DNA from: an uncultured Oscillospiraceae bacterium
GTDB taxonomy: Bacteria > Bacillota > Clostridia > Oscillospirales > Oscillospiraceae
Direction: 5' to 3'
DNA: 64,000 nt
Assembly (NCBI GenBank): GCA_947630375.1
Contig: CANRHH010000010.1
Location: 1-64,000, forward strand
The translations under genes and the position numbers were made by a program. Below, one piece after another: positions 50,614 to 58,814 of this stretch. Numbering within the stretch: the first letter of the stretch is position 1; the number at the start of each line of letters is the position of its first letter. The notes below the pieces were generated by a model that saw only the letters and a list, made by a program, of their open reading frames with translations, did not search any database and was not told the origin of the DNA.

Positions 50614-51855
50614 ATGAACGAAAAACTCATCGGCTCCTGCATCTTCGGCCAGTCCGGCGGCCCTACCGCGGTCATCAACGCCAGCGCTTACGGCGTCATT
50701 AAGACGGCCCTGGAGGCGCCGGAAATCACCAAGGTCTACGGCGCGGCTCACGGTATCCGTGGCGTCCTGGACGACAAGCTGTATGTCATGGATGAAGAGG
50801 ACCCCGCGGAGCTGAAGCTCCTGCTGAACACCCCCTCTTCCGAGCTTGGCTCCTGCCGGTATAAGATCGCGGACCCGGAGGTGGACGACACCGATTATAA
50901 GCGCATTTTGGAGATCTTCAAGAAATACAATGTGCGCTACTTCTTCTATAACGGCGGCAACGACTCGATGGATACCTGCAACAAGATCAGCCGCTATATG
51001 GAGTCTGTCGGGTATACTTGCCGCGTGATGGGCGTTCCCAAGACCATTGACAACGACCTCTTCGGCACCGACCACTGCCCCGGCTTTGCCAGCGCCGCCA
51101 AATATATCGCCACCTCCTGCATGGAGATCAATAAGGATGCCCGGGTCTATGACAATGGCATGATCACCATCGTGGAGATCATGGGCCGTCACGCCGGCTG
51201 GCTGGCCGCCAGCGCCGCTCTGGCCACTGCATTCGGCTCCGGCCCGGACCTGATCTATCTGCCCGAGTGCGATTTCAGCATGGAGAAATTCCTGGCCGAT
51301 GTGGACAAGGTCTACAAGGCCAACGGCAAAGTGCTGGTGGCCGTCTCCGAGGGCATCCACTATGCCGACGGCAGCTTTGTCTCTGAAGCGAAAACCTCCG
51401 CTACCGACGGATTCGGTCATGCCCAGCTGGGCGGCCTGGCCGCGATGCTGGCCGAGACAGTCAAAAAGCACACCGGTGCCAAGGTCCGGGGCATTGAGCT
51501 GAGCCTTCTGCAGCGCTGCGGCGCTCACCTGGCCTCTGCCACGGATATCAATGAGGCCTTCGGCGCGGGCCAGGAGGCTGTTAAGCAGGCCATTTCCGGT
51601 GTCACCGGCCAGATGGTGGCCTTCAAGCGGGAGACCGTGGACGGGAAATATGCCTGCAAGATGGAGCTGCTTCCCCTCTCCTCAGTGGCAAATTACGAGA
51701 AGAAAGTCCCGCTGGAGTGGATCAACGAGGAGCAGAACGGGCTCAAGAGCGCGTTTATCGACTATGTACTGCCCCTTATCCAGGGCGAGCCGGAGCTGCC
51801 GCTGGAGCAGTCCCTTCCCCGCTATGCGAGGCTGAAAAAGGTCTTGGCCAAATAA
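50614..51855 (+). CDS. pfp: Pyrophosphate-dependent 6-phosphofructokinase
   Basis: 413 residues. GQSGGPTAVINAS, then GGNDSMDT (114-121) and PKTIDND (142-148). Asp after GGN and Lys in PKTIDND, in place of the Gly residues of ATP-PFK, indicate use of pyrophosphate. IMGRHAGWLAA follows. It interconverts fructose-6-P and fructose-1,6-bisP, reversibly. GGAGG lies 10 nt before the ATG. I see no convincing promoter hexamers for it in the shared region with fba. Confidence 0.93.
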   Translation: MNEKLIGSCIFGQSGGPTAVINASAYGVIKTALEAPEITKVYGAAHGIRGVLDDKLYVMDEEDPAELKLLLNTPSSELGSCRYKIADPEVDDTDYKRILEIFKKYNVRYFFYNGGNDSMDTCNKISRYMESVGYTCRVMGVPKTIDNDLFGTDHCPGFASAAKYIATSCMEINKDARVYDNGMITIVEIMGRHAGWLAASAALATAFGSGPDLIYLPECDFSMEKFLADVDKVYKANGKVLVAVSEGIHYADGSFVSEAKTSATDGFGHAQLGGLAAMLAETVKKHTGAKVRGIELSLLQRCGAHLASATDINEAFGAGQEAVKQAISGVTGQMVAFKRETVDGKYACKMELLPLSSVANYEKKVPLEWINEEQNGLKSAFIDYVLPLIQGEPELPLEQSLPRYARLKKVLAK

Positions 51856-51870
51856 AAACATGTCTGACAG

Positions 51871-51894
51871 GCGCGCCCTTCGGGGCGCGCTTTT
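51871..51894 (+). terminator. pfp terminator
   Basis: GCGCGCCC, loop TTCG, GGGCGCGC, TTTT. Confidence 0.92.
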
Positions 51895-51917
51895 GCGTGT
51901 CGACTTCGTCGACACGC
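51895..51917. repeat. Second hairpin with TTCG loop after pfp
   Basis: GCGTGTCGA and TCGACACGC around CTTCG, abutting the first terminator and 16 bp from the stop of the convergent VWA gene; it may protect that mRNA's 3' end. Confidence 0.6.
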
Positions 51918-51933
51918 TGGTGTTCCGGGACTT

Positions 51934-53649
51934 TTATAGATTTCGGATCTGATTTTGAATAAGGGTCCCCACTGTGTCGGCCAGCTTGTCCAGAGATTGG
52001 ATCCGGGCAAAATCCCGGCCGTAAACCTGCTTGGCCGAGGGCAGATCTTCATCCTCCCCTGTAAAAACGCAGATGACAGAGATGCCGTCCGCCCGGGCCA
52101 GACGGACCTCATAGGCGGTGTCTCTCAAGCCCGCCTGCTTCTCATAGAGCACCAGCTCCCCTTCCCTGCCCCCGGGCATTTTTTTGATGTCGTTGGGCTT
52201 GACATCGGAGAGGATGATCAAAATTTTGTGCTCATAGGGCGAACGGTTCATCAGGTGATGGGCCGCCCGGATGGCCAGGCCGTCCCGGTTGCAGCCGTTG
52301 GAGACGTACTCAAAAATTTTCTCATTGCACCGGGGCTCGTTATAGTCCCGGAAGACCCGGAGAATGGTGTACCCTGTCATGGAGCAAAAGGACATCACCC
52401 GGCAGGGGATCCCGCAGCGGGTCAGCGCCTTGGCGATGATATATCCCTGGCCGGAGACGGTTTCCTGGCGGTTTTTCTGGGAGGTGGAGGCATCCAGCAA
52501 GATATCGACAGACAGATCCCCCATATCCCCGTTTTCATTTTTAATAAAGACCCGGTTGTCATCTAAAGTGACCGCCCGCCAGACAGTTCCCCCATTGATG
52601 CGCCCAGCGTTGGACTTGACCGGGGCCGGGTGCAGATACAGCAGCACGGAGTTTTGGATCTTCCCTGCCAATTTGCCAATACAGGTCCGGTTCTGGGCCA
52701 AATTATCCTGGTATACCTGCCGGTTGCGGGCGATCTGGGCCGCTTCCCGGTTCTTTTGCAGGGACTCAAAGGCGTTCTGGATCTGCCATGGGACGGGCTC
52801 CCCTTTGGTAAAATGCATATGGCAGCTGGCGTGGTTGCCGGTACAGAGCGTTTTTTCAAGCTCCATGGTCTGCCAGGGGGAAAACAGGGCTTTGCCGTAT
52901 TTCTCCGTCATAAAGACGCGCAGTTCCTCCGCGCTCATCTTTGTGCGGATCTCCTCCCGGCCGTCCCGCCCGTCGGTCCCGGCGCCGCCATAGGCGTTTC
53001 CGGCCCGGTACAGAAAACTGATCCCGAATTTGTGGTACCGGGTCTTGCCTTTTCCGGTCTGCCGGCGCTTAAGGGAGAACCAGGGGCCCTTCTTCTCCCG
53101 TTTCCGCTCCTCGATGCTGATCTGGAACCAGCGTGTAAAGAGCTCCTTGGCCCGGCTGACGATCTCCTCCGTGCTCAGCTCCGGGGAAAATTCCAGCTCG
53201 TCCAGCAGCTTCTGATCGTAGCGGCCCAGGTTTGGCTCCTGGCCCAGGACACGCCTGTAGTGACCCAGCGCCATGCACTCGAACAGGCGGTAATCGTCCG
53301 GCGGCAGGCGGCTGTATGCCTCCGTCATGGCCTCCGCATAGGCCCGGCGCAAAGGGCCCAGAGCCGGGCGCTGGGGCAGCTCCCGCTGGAAAACGCAGTT
53401 TTCCAGCCCCAGCCACAGCAGGCCCTCGTAGACTTCTCCGTCCTCATACTGGTCAAAAGCGGCGAAAAGGCTTTGCAGCTGGGCATAATCATAGTGCTTG
53501 CGGGCGGCGCCGATGATGCAGTTCATATACAGCTCCGCCAGCCCTTCCTGATCATAAGCCCTGAAATCCGGCGTAAAGCTGTAGTCCCCCGCCGCATTCC
53601 AGATGATGTTGGCTGCCCGCTTGCCTTGCAGCTCACTGACCCCGGTCAT
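51934..53649 (-). CDS. VWA-domain protein (CobT/NorD-like) partner of a MoxR ATPase
   Basis: 571 residues. The C-terminal von Willebrand A domain begins near residue 380 with the complete MIDAS DxSxS motif D386-A-S388-T-S390; ILIILSDVKPND holds the later metal-binding Asp. The N-terminal 370 residues are helical, basic and unassigned. It overlaps the AAA+ gene by 4 bp. Such MoxR-VWA pairs (NorQ/NorD, CbbQ/CbbO, BchI/BchD types) insert metals into or remodel a client protein. No known client (nor, cbb, chelatase) is nearby. Confidence 0.85.
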   Translation of the reverse strand: MTGVSELQGKRAANIIWNAAGDYSFTPDFRAYDQEGLAELYMNCIIGAARKHYDYAQLQSLFAAFDQYEDGEVYEGLLWLGLENCVFQRELPQRPALGPLRRAYAEAMTEAYSRLPPDDYRLFECMALGHYRRVLGQEPNLGRYDQKLLDELEFSPELSTEEIVSRAKELFTRWFQISIEERKREKKGPWFSLKRRQTGKGKTRYHKFGISFLYRAGNAYGGAGTDGRDGREEIRTKMSAEELRVFMTEKYGKALFSPWQTMELEKTLCTGNHASCHMHFTKGEPVPWQIQNAFESLQKNREAAQIARNRQVYQDNLAQNRTCIGKLAGKIQNSVLLYLHPAPVKSNAGRINGGTVWRAVTLDDNRVFIKNENGDMGDLSVDILLDASTSQKNRQETVSGQGYIIAKALTRCGIPCRVMSFCSMTGYTILRVFRDYNEPRCNEKIFEYVSNGCNRDGLAIRAAHHLMNRSPYEHKILIILSDVKPNDIKKMPGGREGELVLYEKQAGLRDTAYEVRLARADGISVICVFTGEDEDLPSAKQVYGRDFARIQSLDKLADTVGTLIQNQIRNL

Positions 53650-54557
53650 AACTGAAACAGTTCCCCAGCCGTCAGTTCCGGAATGCGGGCGGCAATGATA
53701 TCGGCGACCAGCTGGCGCTCATAGTCGTCAAAGGATTTGTTGATAATGCCCATTTCCAGGGCCTGCGGCAGGGAGAGCCCGTTTTCCACCAGGGAAACCG
53801 CCGCGATAAGCCCTCGCAGGTCCAGCGCCTTGGTGGAGATCTCCGCGCTCTCGCACTTGGTCCGGATCTCCTGGAACAGCCCCGCCAGCTGTTGGACATA
53901 TTTGTCCTTCAGGCGGGGATACTGCGCTTTTAACAGCTTTTCCAGGCTTTCCTGGGAAATCAGCGGCATATTGATCACCATAAACCGGGAGGCCAGGGCC
54001 TCGTTGATTTCCCGGGTGCCCGCATAGCCATAGTTCATAGTGGCGATAAAGCGGGTACAGGGGGCCAGGCTGATGCGCTCATACCCCGGCACGTCGATGA
54101 TGCGGCGGAAGTCCAGCGTGGCATGGAGCACGGCCAGCGACTCGTTCTTGGCCATGTTGATCTCGTCCAGGACGCCAAATCCCCCGTATTCCGCACACTG
54201 AAAAATGGGCCCGTGCCGCAGAGTCACTTCCCCGTTTTTAAAGGTGTCCGTACCGATAAGCGAGGCGGCATCCGTATTCAGATAAAAAGAGATATCCCAG
54301 GCCGGCCTGCCGAACACGGCCGCCAGATTTTCTGCCAAAACATTTTTCCCGGTGGCCTTGGGCCCCACCAGGAGCAGGTTTTCCCCGGACAAAAGCGCGG
54401 TCAGCGCTTTCAGCCAGATGTCTTTTCCGTAATAATAGAATTTCGGCTTCGGTATTCTGTATATCTGATCCTCTGGGGCCGGATAACGGCTTCGAAAGGC
54501 CTCCACCTTTTCAAGCACAGACTCGTCGATCCCCTCGGCACGCAGAAAATCCAGCAT
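53646..54557 (-). CDS. MoxR-family AAA+ ATPase
   Basis: 303 residues. Walker A GPKATGKN (65-72), with Asn replacing the usual Ser/Thr after Lys as in CbbQ/NorQ-like members; Walker B GFGVLDEINMA (D131-E132), then FRRIIDVPGYERI and FIATMNYGYAGTREINEALASRF (sensor 1 and arginine finger). AGGAGGGG precedes the ATG at 54557. Translated just before the VWA protein, its likely partner. Confidence 0.9.
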   Translation of the reverse strand: MLDFLRAEGIDESVLEKVEAFRSRYPAPEDQIYRIPKPKFYYYGKDIWLKALTALLSGENLLLVGPKATGKNVLAENLAAVFGRPAWDISFYLNTDAASLIGTDTFKNGEVTLRHGPIFQCAEYGGFGVLDEINMAKNESLAVLHATLDFRRIIDVPGYERISLAPCTRFIATMNYGYAGTREINEALASRFMVINMPLISQESLEKLLKAQYPRLKDKYVQQLAGLFQEIRTKCESAEISTKALDLRGLIAAVSLVENGLSLPQALEMGIINKSFDDYERQLVADIIAARIPELTAGELFQL

Positions 54558-54590
54558 ATGGTTCCCCTCCTGTTTCCAGCTTCCTTTGTT

Positions 54591-54619
54591 ATTATACATT
54601 GTTATGTGAACTTTGTCAC
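54591..54619 (-). promoter_or_regulatory. Promoter of the MoxR-VWA operon
   Basis: Minus strand GTGACA (54614-54619), 17 bp, TATAAT (54591-54596). Confidence 0.75.
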
Positions 54620-54647
54620 CTAATTTCTTGAAAATTTAAGAACTATC

Positions 54648-54676
54648 TTGTCCGGGCGCCGCTGGGCGGGTATAAT
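54648..54676 (+). promoter_or_regulatory. Promoter of the C39-like gene
   Basis: TTGTCC (54648-54653), 17 bp, TATAAT (54671-54676), divergent from the MoxR promoter 29 bp away. Confidence 0.75.
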
Positions 54677-54699
54677 AAAAGAAAAAGGATGGGCCGCCT

Positions 54700-55392
54700 A
54701 TGACCGGGATACTGAAAAACGAATATATCCATGTTGCCAAGGATGGGACTCTCTCTTATGGGGGAAATCAGCTGTGGTCTGCCAGCGCCGCTGTCCGCCG
54801 GTGCGGCTGCGGCCCAGTGGCGGCGCTGGACACGGCGCTTTATCTCCTGCGCTCCCACGGCGGCGGAGGCCGGCTTCTGTCCGCTTTTTCCGGCCCGGGG
54901 CCGATCCCCCTGGCCGCTTATGACGCGCTTCTCCGGCAGCTGTGCAAAAGCCACTTCCCCATCGTTCCGCCCTTTGGGACCAATCCCACGGTCCTCACCT
55001 TGGGGCTGGACCGGCTGCTTGCCGGAGAGCAGATCCCTTTCACAGCCCATGTGTTCCCGGCCACCGGTAAAATGCAGGAGAGGATCTGGGCCTGCCTCCG
55101 AGAGGACTCCCCTGCCCTGCTGGCGATCGGGCAGAATTTCCCCCAGGTTTGGCAGAAAAACCGCCTCCCTTTTTACCGGCGCCGCCTGGACGGCAACTAT
55201 GCCGCCGCCTCCGGCGCAAAGGCACATTTTGTGGCCATCACCGGTATGGAGGAGGACTGGCTGCGGATCTCTTCCTGGGGAGAGGAATATTATGTTAACT
55301 ACAAGGAATGTCTCCGCTATGTGAAGAACCACAGCGCCAGCTTGCTCTGCGGCCTGATCTGTTGTGAGAAAAAGCGCCGCGCAGGCGGGTGA
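54700..55392 (+). CDS. Papain-like (C39-type) cysteine peptidase-like protein
   Basis: 230 residues, no signal peptide. CGCGPVAALDTALYL (Cys37 as nucleophile), AHFVAITGMEEDWLRISSWGEEYYVNY (His176, then the SSWG..Y motif where Asp/Asn would sit) match peptidase C39-like folds. The first 30 residues include WSASAAVRRCGCGP, consistent with a tight N-terminus. Substrate unknown; cytoplasmic by sequence. It is divergent from the MoxR-VWA operon, which may reflect a shared function. AAAGGATGGG precedes the ATG. Confidence 0.65.
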   Translation: MTGILKNEYIHVAKDGTLSYGGNQLWSASAAVRRCGCGPVAALDTALYLLRSHGGGGRLLSAFSGPGPIPLAAYDALLRQLCKSHFPIVPPFGTNPTVLTLGLDRLLAGEQIPFTAHVFPATGKMQERIWACLREDSPALLAIGQNFPQVWQKNRLPFYRRRLDGNYAAASGAKAHFVAITGMEEDWLRISSWGEEYYVNYKECLRYVKNHSASLLCGLICCEKKRRAGG

Positions 55393-55419
55393 AGCCCCTG
55401 CTCTTGTTCTCCATATGGC

Positions 55420-55460
55420 AAATAAAAATGTCTCTCAGTTTATGAGAGACATTTTTATTT
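55420..55460. terminator. Bidirectional terminator
   Basis: A perfect 18-bp stem (55420-55437 with 55443-55460) and loop GTTTA; A-rich start and T-rich end serve both convergent genes. Confidence 0.93.
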
Positions 55461-55468
55461 GTGCTGTT

Positions 55469-56425
55469 TTACCCCCGGCCCAGGGCCAAGATCGTGAAAT
55501 GATTGCCGTCGGGATCGTCGGGATTGACCCGATCGGTAAGGCCGGTCGCTGTGATCTCCAGATTTTCCGCGATCTTATGGAGCGTCTCACAGCTGAGCGT
55601 TCCGCTGACCCGCACCAGATAGCCTTCCTGCGTGTTGTAGCGCAGAACATAATTGGAATGCCAGAGAGGATTGTCGTCCAGCTTCTGGACCCAGTCCAGG
55701 TTGGTTTTGTCCTCCTGGATCCAGAGGGTCTGCCATTGCTCGTCTGTCTCATCCCGCAGGATCTGGATCCCGGAGCCGTCGTATCCCACCAGATAGTCTA
55801 TGTTGCAGAGCTCTGCCGGGCTGACCACCGCAATGTCAAAAGGAATGTCCCAGCCGTCATCGGCCTTAAAGGATACATACCAGTCTTCTGCCTCCTCTGC
55901 CAGTCCCGATTTCTGGAGCGCCTCTTTTGTCATAGCATCCCGTTTCTCCTGGTTCTCATCCGGTTCCAGCCACCCGCGCTCTCCCAACATCTCCGCTGCA
56001 TGATCCTTCAGAAAAGTATACAGGTCCCGGTTCGTACAGGGCATTTCTTCCGGCAGCTCCGGCAGCCACTGGGGCCGGAACACATAAAACGGACTCTCCG
56101 GCCCGGTTTCAAAGCGGAGGACCATGGAGGCATTATAGGTCATTTTCTGGGCTTCTTTATTCCCCATCACATGCCACTCATAAATCTGCGTCGAGCCCGG
56201 GGCGGTTTTTTCCGCGTTCATATGGTAGTAGGCCGCCGCGAAGGCGGTGATGGACATAAAGCAGGCGATGGCCGCCGCGATCAGCGCGGTCCGCAGCACC
56301 TTTCCCCCGGCCAGGACACGGGGCTTGGGCCGCCGGACCTTTTCCAGGGCCAGTTTCTTGATGCGCGCCGGATCCAGGCCCCCGTCTCCGGGCAGCTCCA
56401 GGTCCAGATCGTAGTTTTCAAACAT
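55469..56425 (-). CDS. Single-pass membrane protein, putative anti-sigma factor
   Basis: 318 residues: cytoplasmic part (about 1-45) rich in acidic then basic residues, one helix (about 46-64, TALIAAAIACFMSITAFAA), and a large extracytoplasmic domain (WYVSFKADDGWDIPFDIAVV; WQTLWIQEDKTNLDWVQKL). No zinc motif. SD AGGAG lies 9 nt before the ATG at 56425. It follows the sigma gene with a 13-bp gap. KVLRTALIAAA matches the partner protein at 20047, so both pairs probably arose by duplication. Confidence 0.72.
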   Translation of the reverse strand: MFENYDLDLELPGDGGLDPARIKKLALEKVRRPKPRVLAGGKVLRTALIAAAIACFMSITAFAAAYYHMNAEKTAPGSTQIYEWHVMGNKEAQKMTYNASMVLRFETGPESPFYVFRPQWLPELPEEMPCTNRDLYTFLKDHAAEMLGERGWLEPDENQEKRDAMTKEALQKSGLAEEAEDWYVSFKADDGWDIPFDIAVVSPAELCNIDYLVGYDGSGIQILRDETDEQWQTLWIQEDKTNLDWVQKLDDNPLWHSNYVLRYNTQEGYLVRVSGTLSCETLHKIAENLEITATGLTDRVNPDDPDGNHFTILALGRG

Positions 56426-56438
56426 GTCTGAAATTCTC

Positions 56439-56999
56439 CTATTCAAGGCAAAAACCCTCCTCTGTCAATACCTTCTGGAGCTTTTCCAGCCCCCGCCTCA
56501 GCTTGGTCCGGACGGTGTTCTCGTTGAGCTCCATCTGCCTGGCGATCTCTCCGATTTTCTGGCAGAGCCCGTACCGCCGGATAAAGACCGTCCGGTCCGG
56601 CTCCGGCAGATCGTCCAGAGCCCGGTGCAGCAGCGCTGCCTCTTCCGCCTGTGTCAGCTCCCGCTCCGGGTCTGACGTACTGACGAGCAGCAGATCCTCC
56701 TCCAGCGGCAGCTCCTGCCCCGCCTTGCGCAGAGCCTTTCTTGTCTTGTTCCGGGCCACGGTCCCCAGATAGCCCTTCAGCTTGCCGGGCCGCAGCTTGG
56801 CAGCATTCTCCCAGAGCACGTAAAAGCTGTCCGCTGCGATCTCCTCCAGGTCCTCCCGGCTCAGCGCGCCGCCGGCTGTATTAGCGGTTACGGCGCCCAC
56901 ATAAGCGCTGTAATGCTCGATGATCCGCTCATAGGCCCGCTCGTCTTTCCGCTTCAGGGCAGCTATCGCTTCCTCCTCGTCAAACCCTGTCCCTGCCAC
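56439..56999 (-). CDS. ECF-type RNA polymerase sigma factor
   Basis: 186 residues. Region 2 (AYERIIEHYSAYVGAVTANTAGGALSREDLEEIAADSFYVLWENA) and region 4 (LDDLPEPDRTVFIRRYGLCQKIGEIARQMELNENTVRTKLRRGLEKLQ). GTG start with AGGAGGTGGTC upstream. It is distinct from the sigma factor at 19499 in region 4, so it should read other promoters. Confidence 0.93.
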   Translation of the reverse strand: MAGTGFDEEEAIAALKRKDERAYERIIEHYSAYVGAVTANTAGGALSREDLEEIAADSFYVLWENAAKLRPGKLKGYLGTVARNKTRKALRKAGQELPLEEDLLLVSTSDPERELTQAEEAALLHRALDDLPEPDRTVFIRRYGLCQKIGEIARQMELNENTVRTKLRRGLEKLQKVLTEEGFCLE

Positions 57000-57047
57000 C
57001 TGACCACCTCCTTTTTCCTGTGTCCGGAATAGAAATGATTCCTTTCA

Positions 57048-57082
57048 CTTATAATAACCCACACCAGGGCGGTTTTGTTTCA
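57048..57082 (-). promoter_or_regulatory. Candidate promoter of the second sigma operon
   Basis: On the minus strand TGAAAC (57077-57082) lies 18 bp before GTTATTATAAG. TGAAAC is a common ECF -35; a sigma-A reading is not better. Confidence 0.35.
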
Positions 57083-57091
57083 CATTTGGAT

Positions 57092-57125
57092 AAAAAAAGA
57101 CGCTGTTTTTTCAGCGTCTTTTTTT
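57092..57125 (-). terminator. Terminator of the NUDIX gene
   Basis: AAAAAAAGACGCTG and CAGCGTCTTTTTTT form a perfect stem with loop TTTTTT; on the minus strand a run of T follows. Confidence 0.92.
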
Positions 57126-57706
57126 CAGCCGAAGATGCCTTTCAGGGCGATCTGGGTCCAGGTCTCCATATTGTCCCACTGGGTTTGCAGCTCGGGCAGC
57201 GTGTAAAAAGCGCCGGAGAGTTTCTCTGTCTCCCGGACGGAAACCTCCCCTTCCACTGCCATGGTGAAACAGAGGCCCAGATGCACACTGCCTACCTCGT
57301 TGCTGTCGTCGTTGATGACTCCGCGGGGTATGAGCTTCCCGGCTTTCTCCAGATATACTTCCTCGGTCAGTTCCCGCTCCAGGCCCCGGAGCAGCACCTT
57401 TTCCCGGTCCTTTTCGTCTACCGGGTTGATGTGCCCGCCGATCCCTACGGACAGCTTCCCGTGGAGCCGGGCTTCGCCTCCCTTGTTCAGACGCCGGGTG
57501 GCGAAGATCTCCTCCCCCCGGCAGAGCAGCACATAGGGGATGATCTGCCGGTAGCCCGGGTCCTCCTCTGCCATCGGACGAGGCAGAAACTCATGCTCGT
57601 CTACGATCAGCCGCAGTAATTCATCCGGGCTGCTGGTGATCAGCCCCACCCGGCCGCGGATATATTTTTGCAGTTTCTCCGTTTTGACAACCAGAACTTC
57701 TTCCAT
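57125..57706 (-). CDS. NUDIX-family hydrolase
   Basis: 193 residues. The NUDIX box GGHINPVDEKDREKVLLRGLERELTEEV has the REL-TEEV core but a longer lead-in than the standard GX5EX7REUXEEXGU. QIIPYVLLCRGEEIFATRRL and SVGIGGHIN resemble the phosphoesterase-type members often called with kinase or PDP names. The substrate cannot be inferred. AAGGAG precedes the ATG; it ends at its own terminator. Confidence 0.85.
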   Translation of the reverse strand: MEEVLVVKTEKLQKYIRGRVGLITSSPDELLRLIVDEHEFLPRPMAEEDPGYRQIIPYVLLCRGEEIFATRRLNKGGEARLHGKLSVGIGGHINPVDEKDREKVLLRGLERELTEEVYLEKAGKLIPRGVINDDSNEVGSVHLGLCFTMAVEGEVSVRETEKLSGAFYTLPELQTQWDNMETWTQIALKGIFG

Positions 57707-57723
57707 ATCTTCTCTCCTTCTTA

Positions 57724-57752
57724 TTGACGAAGCTTTCTCCTTCGTGTAAAAT
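57724..57752 (+). promoter_or_regulatory. Promoter of the lipase-like gene with an internal palindrome
   Basis: TTGACG (57724-57729), 17 bp, TAAAAT (57747-57752). ACGAAG (57727-57732) and CTTCGT (57740-57745) form an inverted repeat between the hexamers. Confidence 0.72.
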
Positions 57753-57799
57753 TATAACATAAAGCAAGATCATCATACCATAAAAGGGAGGGACTTTCC

Positions 57800-58738
57800 A
57801 TGCCCAATTTTCAGGATTTTTATTACAACTCCTGCACCGGCAAAAACCGTCTTCACGCCCGCAAGTGCGTCCCTGATGGGGTGCCCCGGGCGGTGGTACA
57901 AATCGCCCACGGCATTGCCGAGTATATCGACCGCTATGATCCTTTCATGGAATTTTTGGCTCAAAACGGCTTTGTGGCCGTGGGGAACGACCATCTGGGG
58001 CACGGCAAATCCATCCGCAACCCAGATGAGCAGGGCTTCTTTGCCGAGTCTATGGGCTGGAACTACGTGGTAGAGGATATGGACAATCTGCGCACCATGA
58101 TGCGCCGGGAGTATCCGGATCTGCCCTATATCTTCTTTGGCCACAGTATGGGCAGCTTTCTGACCCGGACCTATATCATCCAGCACCCGGAGAAATACGA
58201 TGCGGTGATCCTCAGCGGGACCGGGCACCAGAGCGCGCCCATGGTGGCGGCGGGCCTCGCCCTGTCCAGCGCGGCGGTAAAGCTCTACGGCCCTCATAAG
58301 ATCGGCAAGACCCTGAATGATATCTGCTTTGGGGCCTACAACAAGGGCTTTGAAAATCCCCGCACCCCCTTTGACTGGCTCAACCGGGACGAGGCCGAGG
58401 TGGACAAGTATATGAACGACCCGCTCTGCGGCTTTGTGGCCACGGTGAGCCTGTTTCGGGACATGATGGGCGGTATCAAATTCATCACCAGCCAGAAAAA
58501 TATCGACTCCATGAACAAAGAGCCGCCGGTGTATTTCATGTCCGGAGACGCGGACCCTGTCGGGGAAAACGGCAAGGGCGTGGAGCGGGCCTATAGGGCC
58601 TTCTGCGCCGCGGGATTGAAGGACGTGATGATGCGCCTCTACCCCGGCGGCCGCCATGAGATGCTCAACGAGATCAACAAACGGGAGGTCTACCAGGATG
58701 TGGTGGACTGGATCGACAGCAAAATGGCAAAGCTTTGA
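57800..58738 (+). CDS. Alpha/beta hydrolase, monoacylglycerol-lipase-like
   Basis: 312 residues, no signal peptide. VVQIAHGIAEYIDRYDPFMEFLAQNGFVAVGNDHLGHGKS is the oxyanion/early fold, FFGHSMGSFLTR the nucleophile elbow (Ser), SGDADPVGENGKGV carries the Asp and YPGGRHEMLNE the His. It resembles serine aminopeptidase S33/monoglyceride lipase proteins. AAGGGAGGG precedes the ATG. Confidence 0.9.
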   Translation: MPNFQDFYYNSCTGKNRLHARKCVPDGVPRAVVQIAHGIAEYIDRYDPFMEFLAQNGFVAVGNDHLGHGKSIRNPDEQGFFAESMGWNYVVEDMDNLRTMMRREYPDLPYIFFGHSMGSFLTRTYIIQHPEKYDAVILSGTGHQSAPMVAAGLALSSAAVKLYGPHKIGKTLNDICFGAYNKGFENPRTPFDWLNRDEAEVDKYMNDPLCGFVATVSLFRDMMGGIKFITSQKNIDSMNKEPPVYFMSGDADPVGENGKGVERAYRAFCAAGLKDVMMRLYPGGRHEMLNEINKREVYQDVVDWIDSKMAKL

Positions 58739-58742
58739 CAGC

Positions 58743-58779
58743 AAAAAAACTGCCTCCGTTTTTCGGAAGCAGTTTTTTG
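58743..58779. terminator. Bidirectional terminator
   Basis: AAAAAACTGC...GCAGTTTTTT with inner CCG/CGG pairing; between convergent genes. Confidence 0.88.
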
Positions 58780-58814
58780 TTGACCTTTCGGGTGGGCGTT
58801 CACCGCCGGGCCCT

